A DNA stretch of 64,000 bases, from assembly GCF_042434745.1 (NCBI RefSeq), contig NZ_JBHLSS010000155.1. One strand, written 5' to 3'. The translations under genes were made by a program, and so were the position numbers. Source of the stretch: Azotobacter paspali (GTDB lineage: Bacteria; Pseudomonadota; Gammaproteobacteria; Pseudomonadales; Pseudomonadaceae). Shown piece after piece: positions 44,651 through 54,620 of this stretch (positions within the stretch are counted from its first letter, which is position 1; every line of letters starts with the position of its first letter). The notes beneath the pieces were generated by a model. That model had not been told where the DNA came from. It made no database searches and worked only from the letters and a program-made list of their open reading frames with translations.

Positions 44651-46123
44651 TCAGCCGACCAGCAGGCCGCTCTGCTGCACCAGCTCCAGCAGGGGTTGCG
44701 GGTAGACGCCGAGGCCGAAGGCCAGCAGGGCGATGAGCAGCAGCATGATGCCGCCGCTGCCCAGGTTCCAGCGGAGCGGAGCGTCGCGACGCTGCAGCTT
44801 CGGCTCGACCAAGTACAGGGTTACCGTTACTCGCAGGTAGTAGTAGACGCCGATGGCGCTACCGATGACCAGCGCCGCGAGCAGCCACCAGAGCCCAGAC
44901 TCGACGCCCGTGGCGATCACGTAGAACTTGCCGATGAAGCCGGCCGTCAGCGGGATGCCGGCCAGCGACAGCATCATGGTGGTGAGTACGGCGGTCAGGT
45001 ACGGACGGCGCCAGAACAGGCCGCGGTACTCGTACAGGGCGTCGGCGTCGCGGCCGCTATAGGGTGTGGACATCAGGGTGATCACCCCGAAGGCGCCGAG
45101 GCTGGTCAGCACATAGGACGCCAGGTAGACGCCGATCGCCTCCATGGCCATACCCTTGCTGGCGATCAGCGCCACCAGCAGGTAGCCGAAATGGGCGATG
45201 GAGGAGTAGCCGAGCAGGCGCTTGATGTTGCTCTGCAGCAGCGCCAGCAGATTGCCGAGCAGGATCGAGGCGACGGCGATCAGGCTCAGCAGGTCATTCA
45301 GCCAGCCGCCGGAAGTCGCCGGGGAGATCTGGTACAGGCGCAGCAGCACGGCGAACACCGCGACCTTGCTGGCGGTCGCCAGGAAGGCCGAGACCGGTGC
45401 CGGCGCGCCTTCGTAAACGTCCGGCGTCCACAGGTGGAAGGGTACCAGCGACAGCTTGAAGGCCAGGCCGATCAGCATCAGACCGATGCCGACATGTATC
45501 AGGCTGCCCTGCACGCCGTCCGGCGCCATGGCGTTGCCCAGGCTGGCGAAGCTCAGGCTGCCGGATTCGGCGTAGAGCAGGGCCATGCCGAACAGCAGGA
45601 AGGCCGAGCCCGCCGCCGAGAGCACCATGTACTTGATGCCGGCTTCCAGCGAATGCCGGTTGAAGAAGGCATAGGCGACCATGCCGTATACCGGTACCGA
45701 AAGCAGTTCCAGGCCGATGAACAGCCCGGCCAGGTGCTGGGCCCCGACCAGCACCAGCGCCCCGGCCGTAGCGAGTAGGATCAGCAGGTACATTTCCTCG
45801 CGGTTGCCGGGATAGCCCGGCGTGCCGCTCTTGTCGCCCATGTAGGCATGGATCAGGGTCACGCAGGCCAGGGTGGCGACCAGGATCAGCGCCGTGTAGA
45901 ACACGGCGAAGCTGTCTATCTGCAGCAGCGGGGTGACCGCCAGCGGCGCGACCTTGGCCGCCGGAATGACCGATAGCAGGGCGAGGTTGAGACCGGACAC
46001 CGAAAGGATGAAGGTCAACGAGTGGTTGCGCTTCCAGGCGATGCCGAGCATCACCGCCATGATGGTGGCGGAGGTGATGAGCAGCGGCAGCAGGGCGATG
46101 AGTTGTTGCGTCGTGATTTGCAT
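44651..46123 (-). CDS. nuoN: NADH-quinone oxidoreductase subunit N
   Basis: Antiporter-like proton-pumping subunit of complex I in the inner membrane, last gene of the nuo operon. 490 residues and about 14 helices. Family residues visible: the Glu-bearing GLELLSVPVYGMVAYA, the channel lysine in FKLSLVPFHLWTPDVYEGAP and the second lysine in QSNIKRLLGYSSIAHFGYL. The start at 46123 (MQITTQQLIALLPLL) is used; the open frame continues to 46402 without homology. It lies 8 bases after nuoM. Confidence 0.96.
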   Translation of the reverse strand: MQITTQQLIALLPLLITSATIMAVMLGIAWKRNHSLTFILSVSGLNLALLSVIPAAKVAPLAVTPLLQIDSFAVFYTALILVATLACVTLIHAYMGDKSGTPGYPGNREEMYLLILLATAGALVLVGAQHLAGLFIGLELLSVPVYGMVAYAFFNRHSLEAGIKYMVLSAAGSAFLLFGMALLYAESGSLSFASLGNAMAPDGVQGSLIHVGIGLMLIGLAFKLSLVPFHLWTPDVYEGAPAPVSAFLATASKVAVFAVLLRLYQISPATSGGWLNDLLSLIAVASILLGNLLALLQSNIKRLLGYSSIAHFGYLLVALIASKGMAMEAIGVYLASYVLTSLGAFGVITLMSTPYSGRDADALYEYRGLFWRRPYLTAVLTTMMLSLAGIPLTAGFIGKFYVIATGVESGLWWLLAALVIGSAIGVYYYLRVTVTLYLVEPKLQRRDAPLRWNLGSGGIMLLLIALLAFGLGVYPQPLLELVQQSGLLVG

Positions 46124-46131
46124 GGCTCTAC

Positions 46132-47661
46132 TTACCGGGCCGAAACGAGTTGGGTGAGGGCGGTGCTCAGCCACTGCTGCACGCCTTGCATGCTGGCAGC
46201 GGAAGTGTCGAGAACCGGCTGCGGGTAGACGCCGAGGAGGATCAGCAATCCTGCCAGGCCGAGCACCATGCTCAGTTCGCGGGTGTTCAGACCGAGCAGG
46301 GCGCCTTCCGTCCTGGCCGGGCCGAAGTAGGCGCGGTGGATCATGATCAGCGAGTAGACCGAGCCGAGCACCAGGCCGGTGGAGGCCAGCACGGTGATCC
46401 AAGGCGCCTGCGGGAAGGTGCCGATCAGGACCAAAAATTCGCCGACGAAGTTACCGGTGCCCGGCAGGCCGAGCGCGGCGGCGGCGAAGAACAGGCTGAC
46501 CGCCGGCAGCCAGGGCATGCGTCCCCAAATGCCGCCCATCTCGCGCATGTCGCGGGTGTGCAGGCGTTCGTAGAGCTGGCCGCAGAGGATGAACAGCGCG
46601 GCGGCGGAGAGGCCGTGGGCGATCATCTGCACCACGGCGCCCTGCAGGGCGATCTGGCTGCCGGAGTAGATGGCGATCAGGATGAAGCCCATGTGCGACA
46701 CGCTGGAATAGGCCACCAGGCGCTTGATGTCGGTCTGCGCGAAGGACACCAGGGCGCCGTAGACGATGGCGAACACGCCGAGGCCCATGGCGATCGGCGC
46801 GAATTCGGCCGAGGCGTTGGGAAACAGCGGCAGGGCGAAGCGCAGCAGGCCGTAGGCGGCGGTCTTCAGCAAAATGCCGGCGAGATCCACGGAGCCGGCG
46901 GTCGGCGCCTGGGCATGGGCATCGGGCAGCCAGGAGTGGACCGGGATCACCGGGAACTTCACCGCGAAAGAAATGAAGAAGCCAAGCATCAGCAGGAACT
47001 CGGTGCCCGGCTCCAACTGGGTCTTCAGCAGGTCGGCGTAGTTGAAGGTGAATACGCCGGTCTGGCTGTAGTGGACGAACACCAGGCCGAGGATGGCCAC
47101 CAACATGACCAGGCCGCTGGCCTGGGTGAAGATGAAGAACTTGGTGGCGGCGCTGATACGGGTGTTGCCCGTACTGCCGCTATGACCCCAGAGCGCGATG
47201 AGGAAGTACATCGGCACCAGCATCATTTCCCAGAAGAAGAAGAACAGGAACAGGTCGACAGCTAGGAAGACGCCGACCACGCCACCGAGAATCCACATCA
47301 GGTTGAGGTGGAAGAAACCGACCTTCTGCTGGATTTCCTTCCAGGAGCAGAGGACCGAAAGCACGCCGAGCAGGCCGGTGAGAACCACCATCAGTATCGA
47401 TAGGCCGTCGAGGGCCAGGTGTACTTCGATACCGAAACGCTCGATCCAGCTCAGCCGGAACTCGGAGGTCCAGAGGGGGGCGGCTCCCGGTGCGGGGGCC
47501 AGGGTATAGTCCCCGGTGGCCCACAGCCAAAGGCCGAGAACCAGCAGCAGGGACATGGTCAGCAGTGCGATCCAGCGTGGCAGGGTGGTGCCGAAGCGCT
47601 CACCCTGCCAGCATAGCAGGCCGCCGATAAAGGGGATCAGGATCAGCCAGGGCAGAATCAT
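46132..47661 (-). CDS. nuoM: NADH-quinone oxidoreductase subunit M
   Basis: Second antiporter-like subunit, 509 residues, about 14 helices. The essential Glu in FFFWEMMLVPMYFLIALWG, the lysine in VKFPVIPVHSWLPDAHAQAP and TDIKRLVAYSSVSHMGFILI are in place. These proton-antiporter signatures are shared with NuoL and NuoN. It lies 27 bases downstream of nuoL. Confidence 0.97.
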   Translation of the reverse strand: MILPWLILIPFIGGLLCWQGERFGTTLPRWIALLTMSLLLVLGLWLWATGDYTLAPAPGAAPLWTSEFRLSWIERFGIEVHLALDGLSILMVVLTGLLGVLSVLCSWKEIQQKVGFFHLNLMWILGGVVGVFLAVDLFLFFFFWEMMLVPMYFLIALWGHSGSTGNTRISAATKFFIFTQASGLVMLVAILGLVFVHYSQTGVFTFNYADLLKTQLEPGTEFLLMLGFFISFAVKFPVIPVHSWLPDAHAQAPTAGSVDLAGILLKTAAYGLLRFALPLFPNASAEFAPIAMGLGVFAIVYGALVSFAQTDIKRLVAYSSVSHMGFILIAIYSGSQIALQGAVVQMIAHGLSAAALFILCGQLYERLHTRDMREMGGIWGRMPWLPAVSLFFAAAALGLPGTGNFVGEFLVLIGTFPQAPWITVLASTGLVLGSVYSLIMIHRAYFGPARTEGALLGLNTRELSMVLGLAGLLILLGVYPQPVLDTSAASMQGVQQWLSTALTQLVSAR

Positions 47662-47688
47662 GACGGGCTCAATTCCTTTCGCAAAATG

Positions 47689-49536
47689 TCAGGTCAACAG
47701 CACGATGCCGAGCAGCAGCACGGCACCGCCGACGATGGAGCCGGCATACCAGCGCAACTGGCCGGTCTCGCTGCGACTCAAAACCCCGTGACTATCGCGC
47801 GCCAGGCGCGGAATCACGCTGATGCCGCGGTCGATGGGGTCGCGACCGAGCAGGCGGCAGAGCTGCAGGTAGGGAGTGACGAACAGGCGGTCGTAAAGCC
47901 GGTCGAAGCCCCAGGCGGCGTACCACAGGGGAATCAGTTGGCGCGCCGGCTCGCTCCGGGCGATGCCGTCGAGCAGTTGCCGGTCGCCCAGGTAGAGGCG
48001 CGCGGCGAAGGCGATACCGGCCAGCGCGACGACGGCGGAAATGACTTCCAGCACGTGCTTGGCCCCGCCACCGGCATGGCCGGCGCTTTCCGGCAGCACG
48101 CCGTGTAGCGGCGGGACTATCCAGGCGCCGATGAAGGTGGACAGGACGATCAGCACCACGAGCGGCACGTTATGAGCGATGCCGTGTCCTTCATGCACCT
48201 CGCCCTTGGCTTCGCCATGGAAGGCGATGAAGATCAGCCGGAAAGTGTACAGGGAAGTTAGGAAGGCACCGACCAGACCGGCGAAAAGCAGCAGGACGCG
48301 ACCGTTGGCGTAGGCTTCCCAGAGGATTTCGTCCTTCGAGTAGAAGCCTGCGGTCAGCAGCGGCAGGGCGGCCAGCGCCGCGCCGCCGACCAGGAAGCTG
48401 GCGTAGGCCAGCGGCAGCTTCTTGCGCAGGCCGCCCATCTTGAAGATGTTCTGTTCATGATGGCAGGCAAGGATCACAGAGCCGGAAGCGAGGAACAGCA
48501 AGGCCTTGAAGAAGGCGTGGGTCATCAGGTGGAAGATTGCCGCATCCCAGGCACCGACCCCCAGGGCGAGGAACATGTAGCCGATCTGGCTCATGGTCGA
48601 GTAGGCGAGGACACGCTTGATGTCGGTCTGCACCAAGGCGGCGAAGCCGGCCAGCAGCAGAGTCAGGCCGCCGACGATGCCGACCAGATCGAGGATCTCC
48701 GGGGTCAGCAGGTAGAGGCCATGGGTCCGGGCGATCAGGTAGACGCCGGCGGTCACCATGGTCGCCGCGTGGATCAGCGCCGAAACCGGGGTCGGGCCGG
48801 CCATGGCGTCGGCCAGCCAGGTCTGCAGCGGCAGTTGGGCGGACTTACCGACCGCGCCGCCGAGCAGCATCAGGGTGGCGATCCACAGCCAGTTGTCGCC
48901 TTCTGCGTATTTCTGCGCAGCTAGGCCGACCAGCTCCTGGATATTCAGGGTGCCTAGATTGAAGAACAGTATGAACAGGCCGATGGCCATGAACACGTCG
49001 CCGATGCGGGTAACGATGAAGGCCTTGAGCGCCGCGTTGCCGTTCTTGCGTTCGTGGTAGTAGAAGCCGATCAGCAGGTAGGAGCACAGCCCCACGCCTT
49101 CCCAGCCGAAGTAGAGGAATAGCAGGTTGTCGCCCAGCACCAGGAACAGCATGCTGGCGATGAACAGGTTGGTATAAGCGAAGAAGCGCGAGTAGCCCTC
49201 TTCACCGCGCATGTACCAACTGGCGAACAGATGGATCAGGAAGCCCACGCCGGTGACCACGCCGAGCATGGTGACCGAAAGGCCGTCCAGGTAGAGGGTG
49301 AAGCTCGGCGCGAAGCCGTCCACGCTCATCCACTGCCACAGCGTCTGGGTGAAGACGCCGCCTTCCGGCGGAGCGCTGTGGAACTGCCAGATGACGTTGG
49401 CGGCGGTCAGGGCCGAAAGGCCTACGGAGCCGACGCCGATCAGCGCGGACAGGTTCTCGGAAAGGCGTCCACGGGAGAAGGCCAGCAGCAGCCAGCCGAT
49501 CAGTGGAAACAGACAGGTAAGGAATAGTAGGTTCAT
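47689..49536 (-). CDS. nuoL: NADH-quinone oxidoreductase subunit L
   Basis: The largest antiporter-like subunit, 615 residues, carrying the long C-terminal lateral helix that runs along the membrane arm of complex I. Signatures: FYFGWEGVGLCSYLLIGFYY (Glu), AQLPLQTWLADAMAGPTPVS, and TDIKRVLAYSTMSQIGYMFL. It overlaps nuoK by four bases. The residues around 480-560 (HVLEVISAVVALAGIAFAAR) lead into the lateral helix and final anchor helix. Confidence 0.97.
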   Translation of the reverse strand: MNLLFLTCLFPLIGWLLLAFSRGRLSENLSALIGVGSVGLSALTAANVIWQFHSAPPEGGVFTQTLWQWMSVDGFAPSFTLYLDGLSVTMLGVVTGVGFLIHLFASWYMRGEEGYSRFFAYTNLFIASMLFLVLGDNLLFLYFGWEGVGLCSYLLIGFYYHERKNGNAALKAFIVTRIGDVFMAIGLFILFFNLGTLNIQELVGLAAQKYAEGDNWLWIATLMLLGGAVGKSAQLPLQTWLADAMAGPTPVSALIHAATMVTAGVYLIARTHGLYLLTPEILDLVGIVGGLTLLLAGFAALVQTDIKRVLAYSTMSQIGYMFLALGVGAWDAAIFHLMTHAFFKALLFLASGSVILACHHEQNIFKMGGLRKKLPLAYASFLVGGAALAALPLLTAGFYSKDEILWEAYANGRVLLLFAGLVGAFLTSLYTFRLIFIAFHGEAKGEVHEGHGIAHNVPLVVLIVLSTFIGAWIVPPLHGVLPESAGHAGGGAKHVLEVISAVVALAGIAFAARLYLGDRQLLDGIARSEPARQLIPLWYAAWGFDRLYDRLFVTPYLQLCRLLGRDPIDRGISVIPRLARDSHGVLSRSETGQLRWYAGSIVGGAVLLLGIVLLT

Positions 49537-49841
49537 CCGCGCATCTCGCTAGCAGCGTCGATATCGAGGGTATGGAAGCGGCGATGCAACTGCAGCAGGA
49601 TCGCCAGGCCGATGCTGGCCTCGGCGGCTGCCAGGGTGATCACCAGAATGAACATGATCTGCCCATCGGCCTGCGCCCAGCGGCTGCCGGCGACCACGAA
49701 GGCCAGGGCGGCCGCGTTCATCATGATTTCCAGACTCATCAGTACGAACAGGATGTTGCGCCGTACCATCAGGCCGATCAGGCCGAGGCTGAACAGCACG
49801 CCGGACAGCGCCAGACCGTGCTCCATGGGAATTGCATTCAT
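49533..49841 (-). CDS. nuoK: NADH-quinone oxidoreductase subunit K
   Basis: 102-residue, three-helix membrane subunit at the hinge between the peripheral and membrane arms. Two conserved glutamates inside helices are seen: LMSLEIMMNAAALAFV and LAAAEASIGLAILLQLHRRF. It is 4 bases behind nuoJ and overlaps nuoL. Confidence 0.96.
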   Translation of the reverse strand: MNAIPMEHGLALSGVLFSLGLIGLMVRRNILFVLMSLEIMMNAAALAFVVAGSRWAQADGQIMFILVITLAAAEASIGLAILLQLHRRFHTLDIDAASEMRG

Positions 49842-49845
49842 CGGG

Positions 49846-50346
49846 TCACTCCTTGGCTTCGCGGCGGCCGAGGTGATAGGCGGCGACCAGCGCGGCGAGC
49901 AGCAGCATGGACGCCAGCTCTACGGCCAGCAGGTAGGGGCCGTACAGGGCAGCGCTCACAGCTTTGGCATCCACCGTCTGCTGGCCGACCAGGGCGCCGT
50001 CCGAGGTACCGAACAGCACGTATAGCAGCTGTACCAGCAGCAGGACGGAGAGCAGCGTCGGTCCGGCCCAGATGCCCGGTTTCAGCCATTGCCGTTCCTG
50101 TTCGGCGACGGCCGGGCCGAGGTTGAGCATCATCACCACGAAGACGAAGAGCACCATGATGGCGCCGGCGTAGACGATGATTTCCAGCACGCCGGCGAAG
50201 GGAGCGCCGAGGCTGAAGAAACACATGGCTACCGCCAGCAGGGAAACGATCAGATAGAGCAGGGCATGCACGGGGTTGGTGTGGGTGATCACCCGCAGGG
50301 TGGACGCCACGGCGAATCCGGCACTGAGGTAAAACGCGAATTCCAT
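49846..50346 (-). CDS. nuoJ: NADH-quinone oxidoreductase subunit J
   Basis: 166-residue membrane subunit with five helices; ALLYLIVSLLAVAMCFFSLG and the conserved LEIIVYAGAIMVLFVFVVMM (the helix with a pi-bulge that moves during turnover) identify it. It sits 13 bases after nuoI. Confidence 0.96.
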   Translation of the reverse strand: MEFAFYLSAGFAVASTLRVITHTNPVHALLYLIVSLLAVAMCFFSLGAPFAGVLEIIVYAGAIMVLFVFVVMMLNLGPAVAEQERQWLKPGIWAGPTLLSVLLLVQLLYVLFGTSDGALVGQQTVDAKAVSAALYGPYLLAVELASMLLLAALVAAYHLGRREAKE

Positions 50347-50359
50347 TTTTCCTGGGTCC

Positions 50360-50908
50360 TTAAGGCAGCAGGCCTTTCACGTTGATCGGCTCGGCTTCGT
50401 TCTGCGCGGCGCCTTTCGGCTTGCCGGTGATCGCCATGCCCGCCACGCGGTAGAAGTTGTAATCCGGGTACTTGCCGGGGCCGGAGATCAGCAGGTCCTG
50501 CTTCTCGTAGACCAGTTCTTGGCGCTTGTACTCGGACATCTCGAAGTCCGGGGTGAGCTGGATCGCTGTGGTCGGGCAGGCCTCCTCGCAAAGGCCGCAG
50601 AAGATGCAGCGCGAGAAGTTGATGCGGAAGAATTCCGGATACCAGCGGCCGTCTTCCTTCTCGGCCTTCTGCAGGGAAATGCAGCCGACCGGGCAGGCCA
50701 CCGCGCAGAGGTTGCAGGCCACGCAACGCTCCTCGCCGTCGGGGTCGCGGGTCAGGACGATGCGGCCGCGATAGCGCGGAGGCAGGTAGACGGGTTCTTC
50801 CGGATACTGCAGGGTGTCGCGCTTGCGGAAGGCGTGGGAGAACACCATCACCAGGCTGCGCAGCTGGGTGAAGGTGCCGTACAGCACTTCTCGGATGTAT
50901 TTGAACAT
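50360..50908 (-). CDS. nuoI: NADH-quinone oxidoreductase subunit I (two 4Fe-4S)
   Basis: Peripheral-arm subunit carrying clusters N6a and N6b, which pass electrons toward N2 in NuoB. 182 residues with two ferredoxin motifs: CVACNLCAVACPVGC and CIFCGLCEEACPTTA. An amphipathic N-terminal helix (TFTQLRSLVMVFSHAFRKRD) lies on the membrane. The start at 50908 fits MFKYIREVLYG. Confidence 0.97.
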   Translation of the reverse strand: MFKYIREVLYGTFTQLRSLVMVFSHAFRKRDTLQYPEEPVYLPPRYRGRIVLTRDPDGEERCVACNLCAVACPVGCISLQKAEKEDGRWYPEFFRINFSRCIFCGLCEEACPTTAIQLTPDFEMSEYKRQELVYEKQDLLISGPGKYPDYNFYRVAGMAITGKPKGAAQNEAEPINVKGLLP

Positions 50909-50922
50909 GACGTGTCTTCTCC

Positions 50923-51912
50923 TTACTGGGCCGCCAGCACGAACGCGCCGGTCACCAGCAGGTTGAGCAGGGTCAGGGGCAGGCAGAACTTCCAGCTGAA
51001 AGCCATCACTTGGTCATAGCGCGGGCGCGGCAGGGAAGCGCGCAGCAGGATGAACAGCATGATGAAGAAGGCCGTCTTCAGGGCGAACCAGATGAAGGAT
51101 AGTTGCGGCAGGATGCCGAACGGGCCGTGCCAGCCACCGAAGAACAGGGTCACCAGCAGTGCCGAGACCAGCACGATGCCGATGTACTCGCCGACGAAGA
51201 ACATGCCCCATTTCATGCCCGCATATTCGATGTGGTAGCCATCGGCCAGTTCCTGCTCGGCCTCCGGCTGGTCGAAGGGGTGGCGGTGGGTCACCGCGAC
51301 GCCGGCGATGAAGAAAGTGCAGAAGCCGAGGAACTGGGGAATGATGAACCAGGTGTGCTGTGCCTGGTATTCGACGATGTCGCGCATGTTGAAGGAGCCG
51401 GTCTGGGCGACTATGCCCATCAGCGCCAGGGCCATGAACACCTCGTAGGAGATGGTCTGGGCCGAGGCGCGCAGGCTGCCGAGCAGGGCGAACTTGTTGT
51501 TGCTCGACCAGCCGGCGAAGAGCACCGCGTAGACCGCAAGGCCGGCCATGGCGAAGAAGAACAGCAGGCCGATGTTGAGATCGGCCACGCCCCAGGTCGG
51601 AGTCACCGGGACCACCGCGAAGGCCATCAGCAGGGCGCTCATCGCGACGATTGGCGCCAGGGTGAAGATCAGCCTGTCGGCGAACGGTGGCGTCCAGTCC
51701 TCCTTGAAGAACATCTTCAGCATGTCCGCGCCGAGCTGGAACATGCCGAACGGGCCGACCCGGTTGGGACCGTAGCGATCCTGCCAGAGGCCGAGCAGAC
51801 GGCGCTCGATGAAGCTGAGCAGGGCGCCGCAGACCACCACCACCAGCAGGATAACGATGGCCTTGAAGATGGCGACGACAATCTCGATGAGTTCGGGTGT
51901 GATCCAGCTCAT
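50923..51912 (-). CDS. nuoH: NADH-quinone oxidoreductase subunit H
   Basis: 329-residue membrane subunit with eight helices that forms much of the quinone entry channel and first proton half-channel. ALLSFIERRLLGLWQDRYGP, NRVGPFGMFQLGADMLKMFF, SLRASAQTISYEVFMALALM and FDQPEAEQELADGYHIEYAG (acidic loop) are characteristic. The start at 51912 (MSWITPELIEIVV) overlaps the nuoG stop by four bases; the open frame upstream to 52254 is nuoG in another frame. Confidence 0.97.
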   Translation of the reverse strand: MSWITPELIEIVVAIFKAIVILLVVVVCGALLSFIERRLLGLWQDRYGPNRVGPFGMFQLGADMLKMFFKEDWTPPFADRLIFTLAPIVAMSALLMAFAVVPVTPTWGVADLNIGLLFFFAMAGLAVYAVLFAGWSSNNKFALLGSLRASAQTISYEVFMALALMGIVAQTGSFNMRDIVEYQAQHTWFIIPQFLGFCTFFIAGVAVTHRHPFDQPEAEQELADGYHIEYAGMKWGMFFVGEYIGIVLVSALLVTLFFGGWHGPFGILPQLSFIWFALKTAFFIMLFILLRASLPRPRYDQVMAFSWKFCLPLTLLNLLVTGAFVLAAQ

Positions 51913-54620
51913 TGCGCAGCCTCCTGCAGATCGCTGGCCAGACGGCCGAAGAGTGCGGCAGGAATACCCGGCAGGCCGTCGGGCAAGGCCACCAGGCCGG
52001 TACTCAGGTTTTCGTCCAGACGCAACGGCAGGCGCAGTTCCACGCCCTCGATGCGCAGGCCGAGCAGGGCGCCTTCGTTGACCCCGAGGCGTTCGGCTTC
52101 GGCCTTGGCCAGGGCCACGTAGGGCTGCGGGATCCGCTCCTGGATGGGCTCGGCGCGCGCGGTGGTCTCTTCGCTGCCGAACAGGTGATGGATGGGCACC
52201 ACTTGCCAGTGGCCTCGAGGTGGGTCGAACGCCCGCGGCGGCTCGCTGAACCATGCCAGACGGTCACCCTGGGCCTCGATCAGGCGGATGCCCGGATCGC
52301 CGGCGCGCAGGTGGCCGCCCACTTCGTCCTGGAACTTGTTCCAGGCCTGCGGGGAGTTCCAGCCCGGCGACCAGGCGAAGGGAATCTGCTGGCGATTCTC
52401 GTTGCTGCCGGCGTAGCCCTCCATGGAGAAGGCGAAGGGGCTGTCCTGGTCCTGCGGCGTGCGCGGTTCGTGCACGCTGATGTTGGCGCGCATGGCGGTG
52501 CGGCCGCTGTAGCGATGCGGCTCGCGGGCCAGCTTCAGGCCCTTGATACGGAACGCGGCATTCGGAGCAGCGTCGCGGATGCCGGCCAGTTGCGGACGGG
52601 CATCGGCGCAGGCCCCGGTGACGTGATCGAGCTGGGTCCAGTCGACGGAGCGGCCCTGTAAGGCGCTGTGCAGGGCGTGCAGCCAGCGCCAGCTTTCGCG
52701 CACCAGGTTGCCGGCATCGTAGTAGCTGGGATCGAAGACCTGGAAGAAGCGCTGGGCGCGGCCTTCCTGACTGACCAGGGTACCGTCGGCCTCGGCGAAG
52801 CTGGCCGCCGGCAGCAGCAGGTGGGCCCGCGCCGCGGTGGCGGTACGCTGGTGATCGGCGACAATCACCGCCTTCGCCGCGGCCAGGGCGGCATCCACCC
52901 GGGCCGGCTCGATGCGACGATAGAGATCGTTCTCCAGGATCACCACGGCATCGGCCTCGCCGCTGACGAGCCGTTCCAGGGCGGCGTCCAGCGAGGCCCC
53001 GCCGAACAGGGTCAGACCCAGGCTATTGGCTTCCGGCACGACTAGGCTGATGGCGGCGTTCTTCTGCCGCTTGTGCAGGGCCTTGGCGATGTTCGCTGCG
53101 GCTTCCAGGAGGGCCCTGGAGCCAAGCGAGGTGCCGGAAACCAGCAGCGGACGCTTGGCAGCCAGCAGGGCATCGGCGATGCGTTGGGCCAGGGCGGCGG
53201 CTTCGGGATCGAGGCCTTCGACCGCTGGCGCCTCGGCGTCGATGGCGTGGGCCACGGCGAAACCGAGACGAGCCAGGTCGTCGGGTGCGGCATGCACGCA
53301 TTCGGCCGCCACATCATCCAGGCGGGTCGCGGACAGGCTGGCGATGAACAACGGGCTCAACTCGTGCTGGGCAATGTTGCGCACGGCGGCGTTCAGCCAG
53401 GGCTGGACCTTCAGAGCGGCGGCCATTTCCTCGGACTTGACCTTGACCGACTGGCGCAGAGCTAGGGCGATGCGCGCGGCGGTCTGGGTCAGGTCCTCGC
53501 CGAGCACGAACACGGCGTCGTGGCTTTCGATCTCGCGCAGCGAGGGAACCGGCAGCGGGCTTTCCTGCATGATGCGCAGCGCCAGTTGCAGCAGCTCCTG
53601 CTCACCGGCCGCGACACCGCTGTAGAAGTTGTCGGGACCGACCAGCTCGTGCAGGGCGAAGTTGCTCTCCAGGCTGGCGCGCGGCGAACCGATGCCGATC
53701 ACGCGGCGGTCCTTCAGCAGGGCCATAGCCCGGTCGAGGGCGGCGTCGATGCCGAGCTTGTCGTTGCCCTGCAGCGGCTGGCGCGGACGATCCGTGCGGT
53801 TGACGTAGCCATAGCCGAAACGGCCGCGGTCGCAGAGGAAGTAGTGGTTCACCGAGCCGTTGTAGCGGTTCTCGATGCGGCGCAACTCACCGTAGCGTTC
53901 GCCGGGGCTGATGTTGCAGCCGACCGAGCAGCCATGGCAGATGCTGGGGGCGAACTGCATGTCCCACTTGCGGTTGTAGCGCTCGGAATGGGTTTTGTCG
54001 GTAAACACCCCGGTCGGGCAAACCTCGGTGAGGTTGCCGGAGAACTCGCTTTCCAGCACGCCGTCCTCGACGCGGCCGAAGTAGACGTTGTCATGGGCGC
54101 CGTAGACGCCCAGGTCGGTGCCGCCGGCATAGTCTTGGTAGTAGCGCACGCAGCGGTAGCAGGCGATGCAGCGGTTCATCTCGTGGGCGATGAAGGGACC
54201 TAGCTCTTGGTTCTGGTGGGTGCGCTTGGTGAAGCGATAACGGCGCCTGGCGTGGCCGGTCATCACCGTCATGTCCTGCAGGTGGCAGTGACCGCCTTCC
54301 TCGCACACCGGACAGTCGTGCGGGTGGTTGGTCATCAGCCACTCGACGACGTTCTCGCGAAACTGTTTCGCTTCCTCGTCCTCGATGGAGATCCAGGTGT
54401 TGTCGGTGGCCGGGGTCATGCAGGACATGACGAGGCGACCGCGTTTGTCGTTCTCGTCGTTGTACTGCTTGACCGCGCATTGTCGGCAGGCGCCGACGCT
54501 GCCTAGCGCCGGGTGCCAGCAGAAGTAGGGAATGTCGAGTCCGAGGGACAGGCAGGCCTGGAGCAGGTTGTCCGCGCCATCGACTTCGAACGTCTTGCCG
54601 TCTACGTGGATAGTGGCCAT
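51909..54620 (-). CDS. nuoG: NADH-quinone oxidoreductase subunit G
   Basis: 903-residue peripheral subunit with one 2Fe-2S (YFCWHPALGSVGACRQC) and three 4Fe-4S clusters: the His-ligated HPHDCPVCEEGGHCHLQDM, CIACYRCVRYYQDYAG and the bacterial-specific N7 motif CHGCSVGCNISPGER. From about residue 220 on it is a molybdopterin-oxidoreductase-like domain without a cofactor (VIGIGSPRASLESNFALHEL). The gap of 152 bases to nuoF is the largest in the operon. Overlaps nuoH by four bases. Confidence 0.97.
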   Translation of the reverse strand: MATIHVDGKTFEVDGADNLLQACLSLGLDIPYFCWHPALGSVGACRQCAVKQYNDENDKRGRLVMSCMTPATDNTWISIEDEEAKQFRENVVEWLMTNHPHDCPVCEEGGHCHLQDMTVMTGHARRRYRFTKRTHQNQELGPFIAHEMNRCIACYRCVRYYQDYAGGTDLGVYGAHDNVYFGRVEDGVLESEFSGNLTEVCPTGVFTDKTHSERYNRKWDMQFAPSICHGCSVGCNISPGERYGELRRIENRYNGSVNHYFLCDRGRFGYGYVNRTDRPRQPLQGNDKLGIDAALDRAMALLKDRRVIGIGSPRASLESNFALHELVGPDNFYSGVAAGEQELLQLALRIMQESPLPVPSLREIESHDAVFVLGEDLTQTAARIALALRQSVKVKSEEMAAALKVQPWLNAAVRNIAQHELSPLFIASLSATRLDDVAAECVHAAPDDLARLGFAVAHAIDAEAPAVEGLDPEAAALAQRIADALLAAKRPLLVSGTSLGSRALLEAAANIAKALHKRQKNAAISLVVPEANSLGLTLFGGASLDAALERLVSGEADAVVILENDLYRRIEPARVDAALAAAKAVIVADHQRTATAARAHLLLPAASFAEADGTLVSQEGRAQRFFQVFDPSYYDAGNLVRESWRWLHALHSALQGRSVDWTQLDHVTGACADARPQLAGIRDAAPNAAFRIKGLKLAREPHRYSGRTAMRANISVHEPRTPQDQDSPFAFSMEGYAGSNENRQQIPFAWSPGWNSPQAWNKFQDEVGGHLRAGDPGIRLIEAQGDRLAWFSEPPRAFDPPRGHWQVVPIHHLFGSEETTARAEPIQERIPQPYVALAKAEAERLGVNEGALLGLRIEGVELRLPLRLDENLSTGLVALPDGLPGIPAALFGRLASDLQEAAQ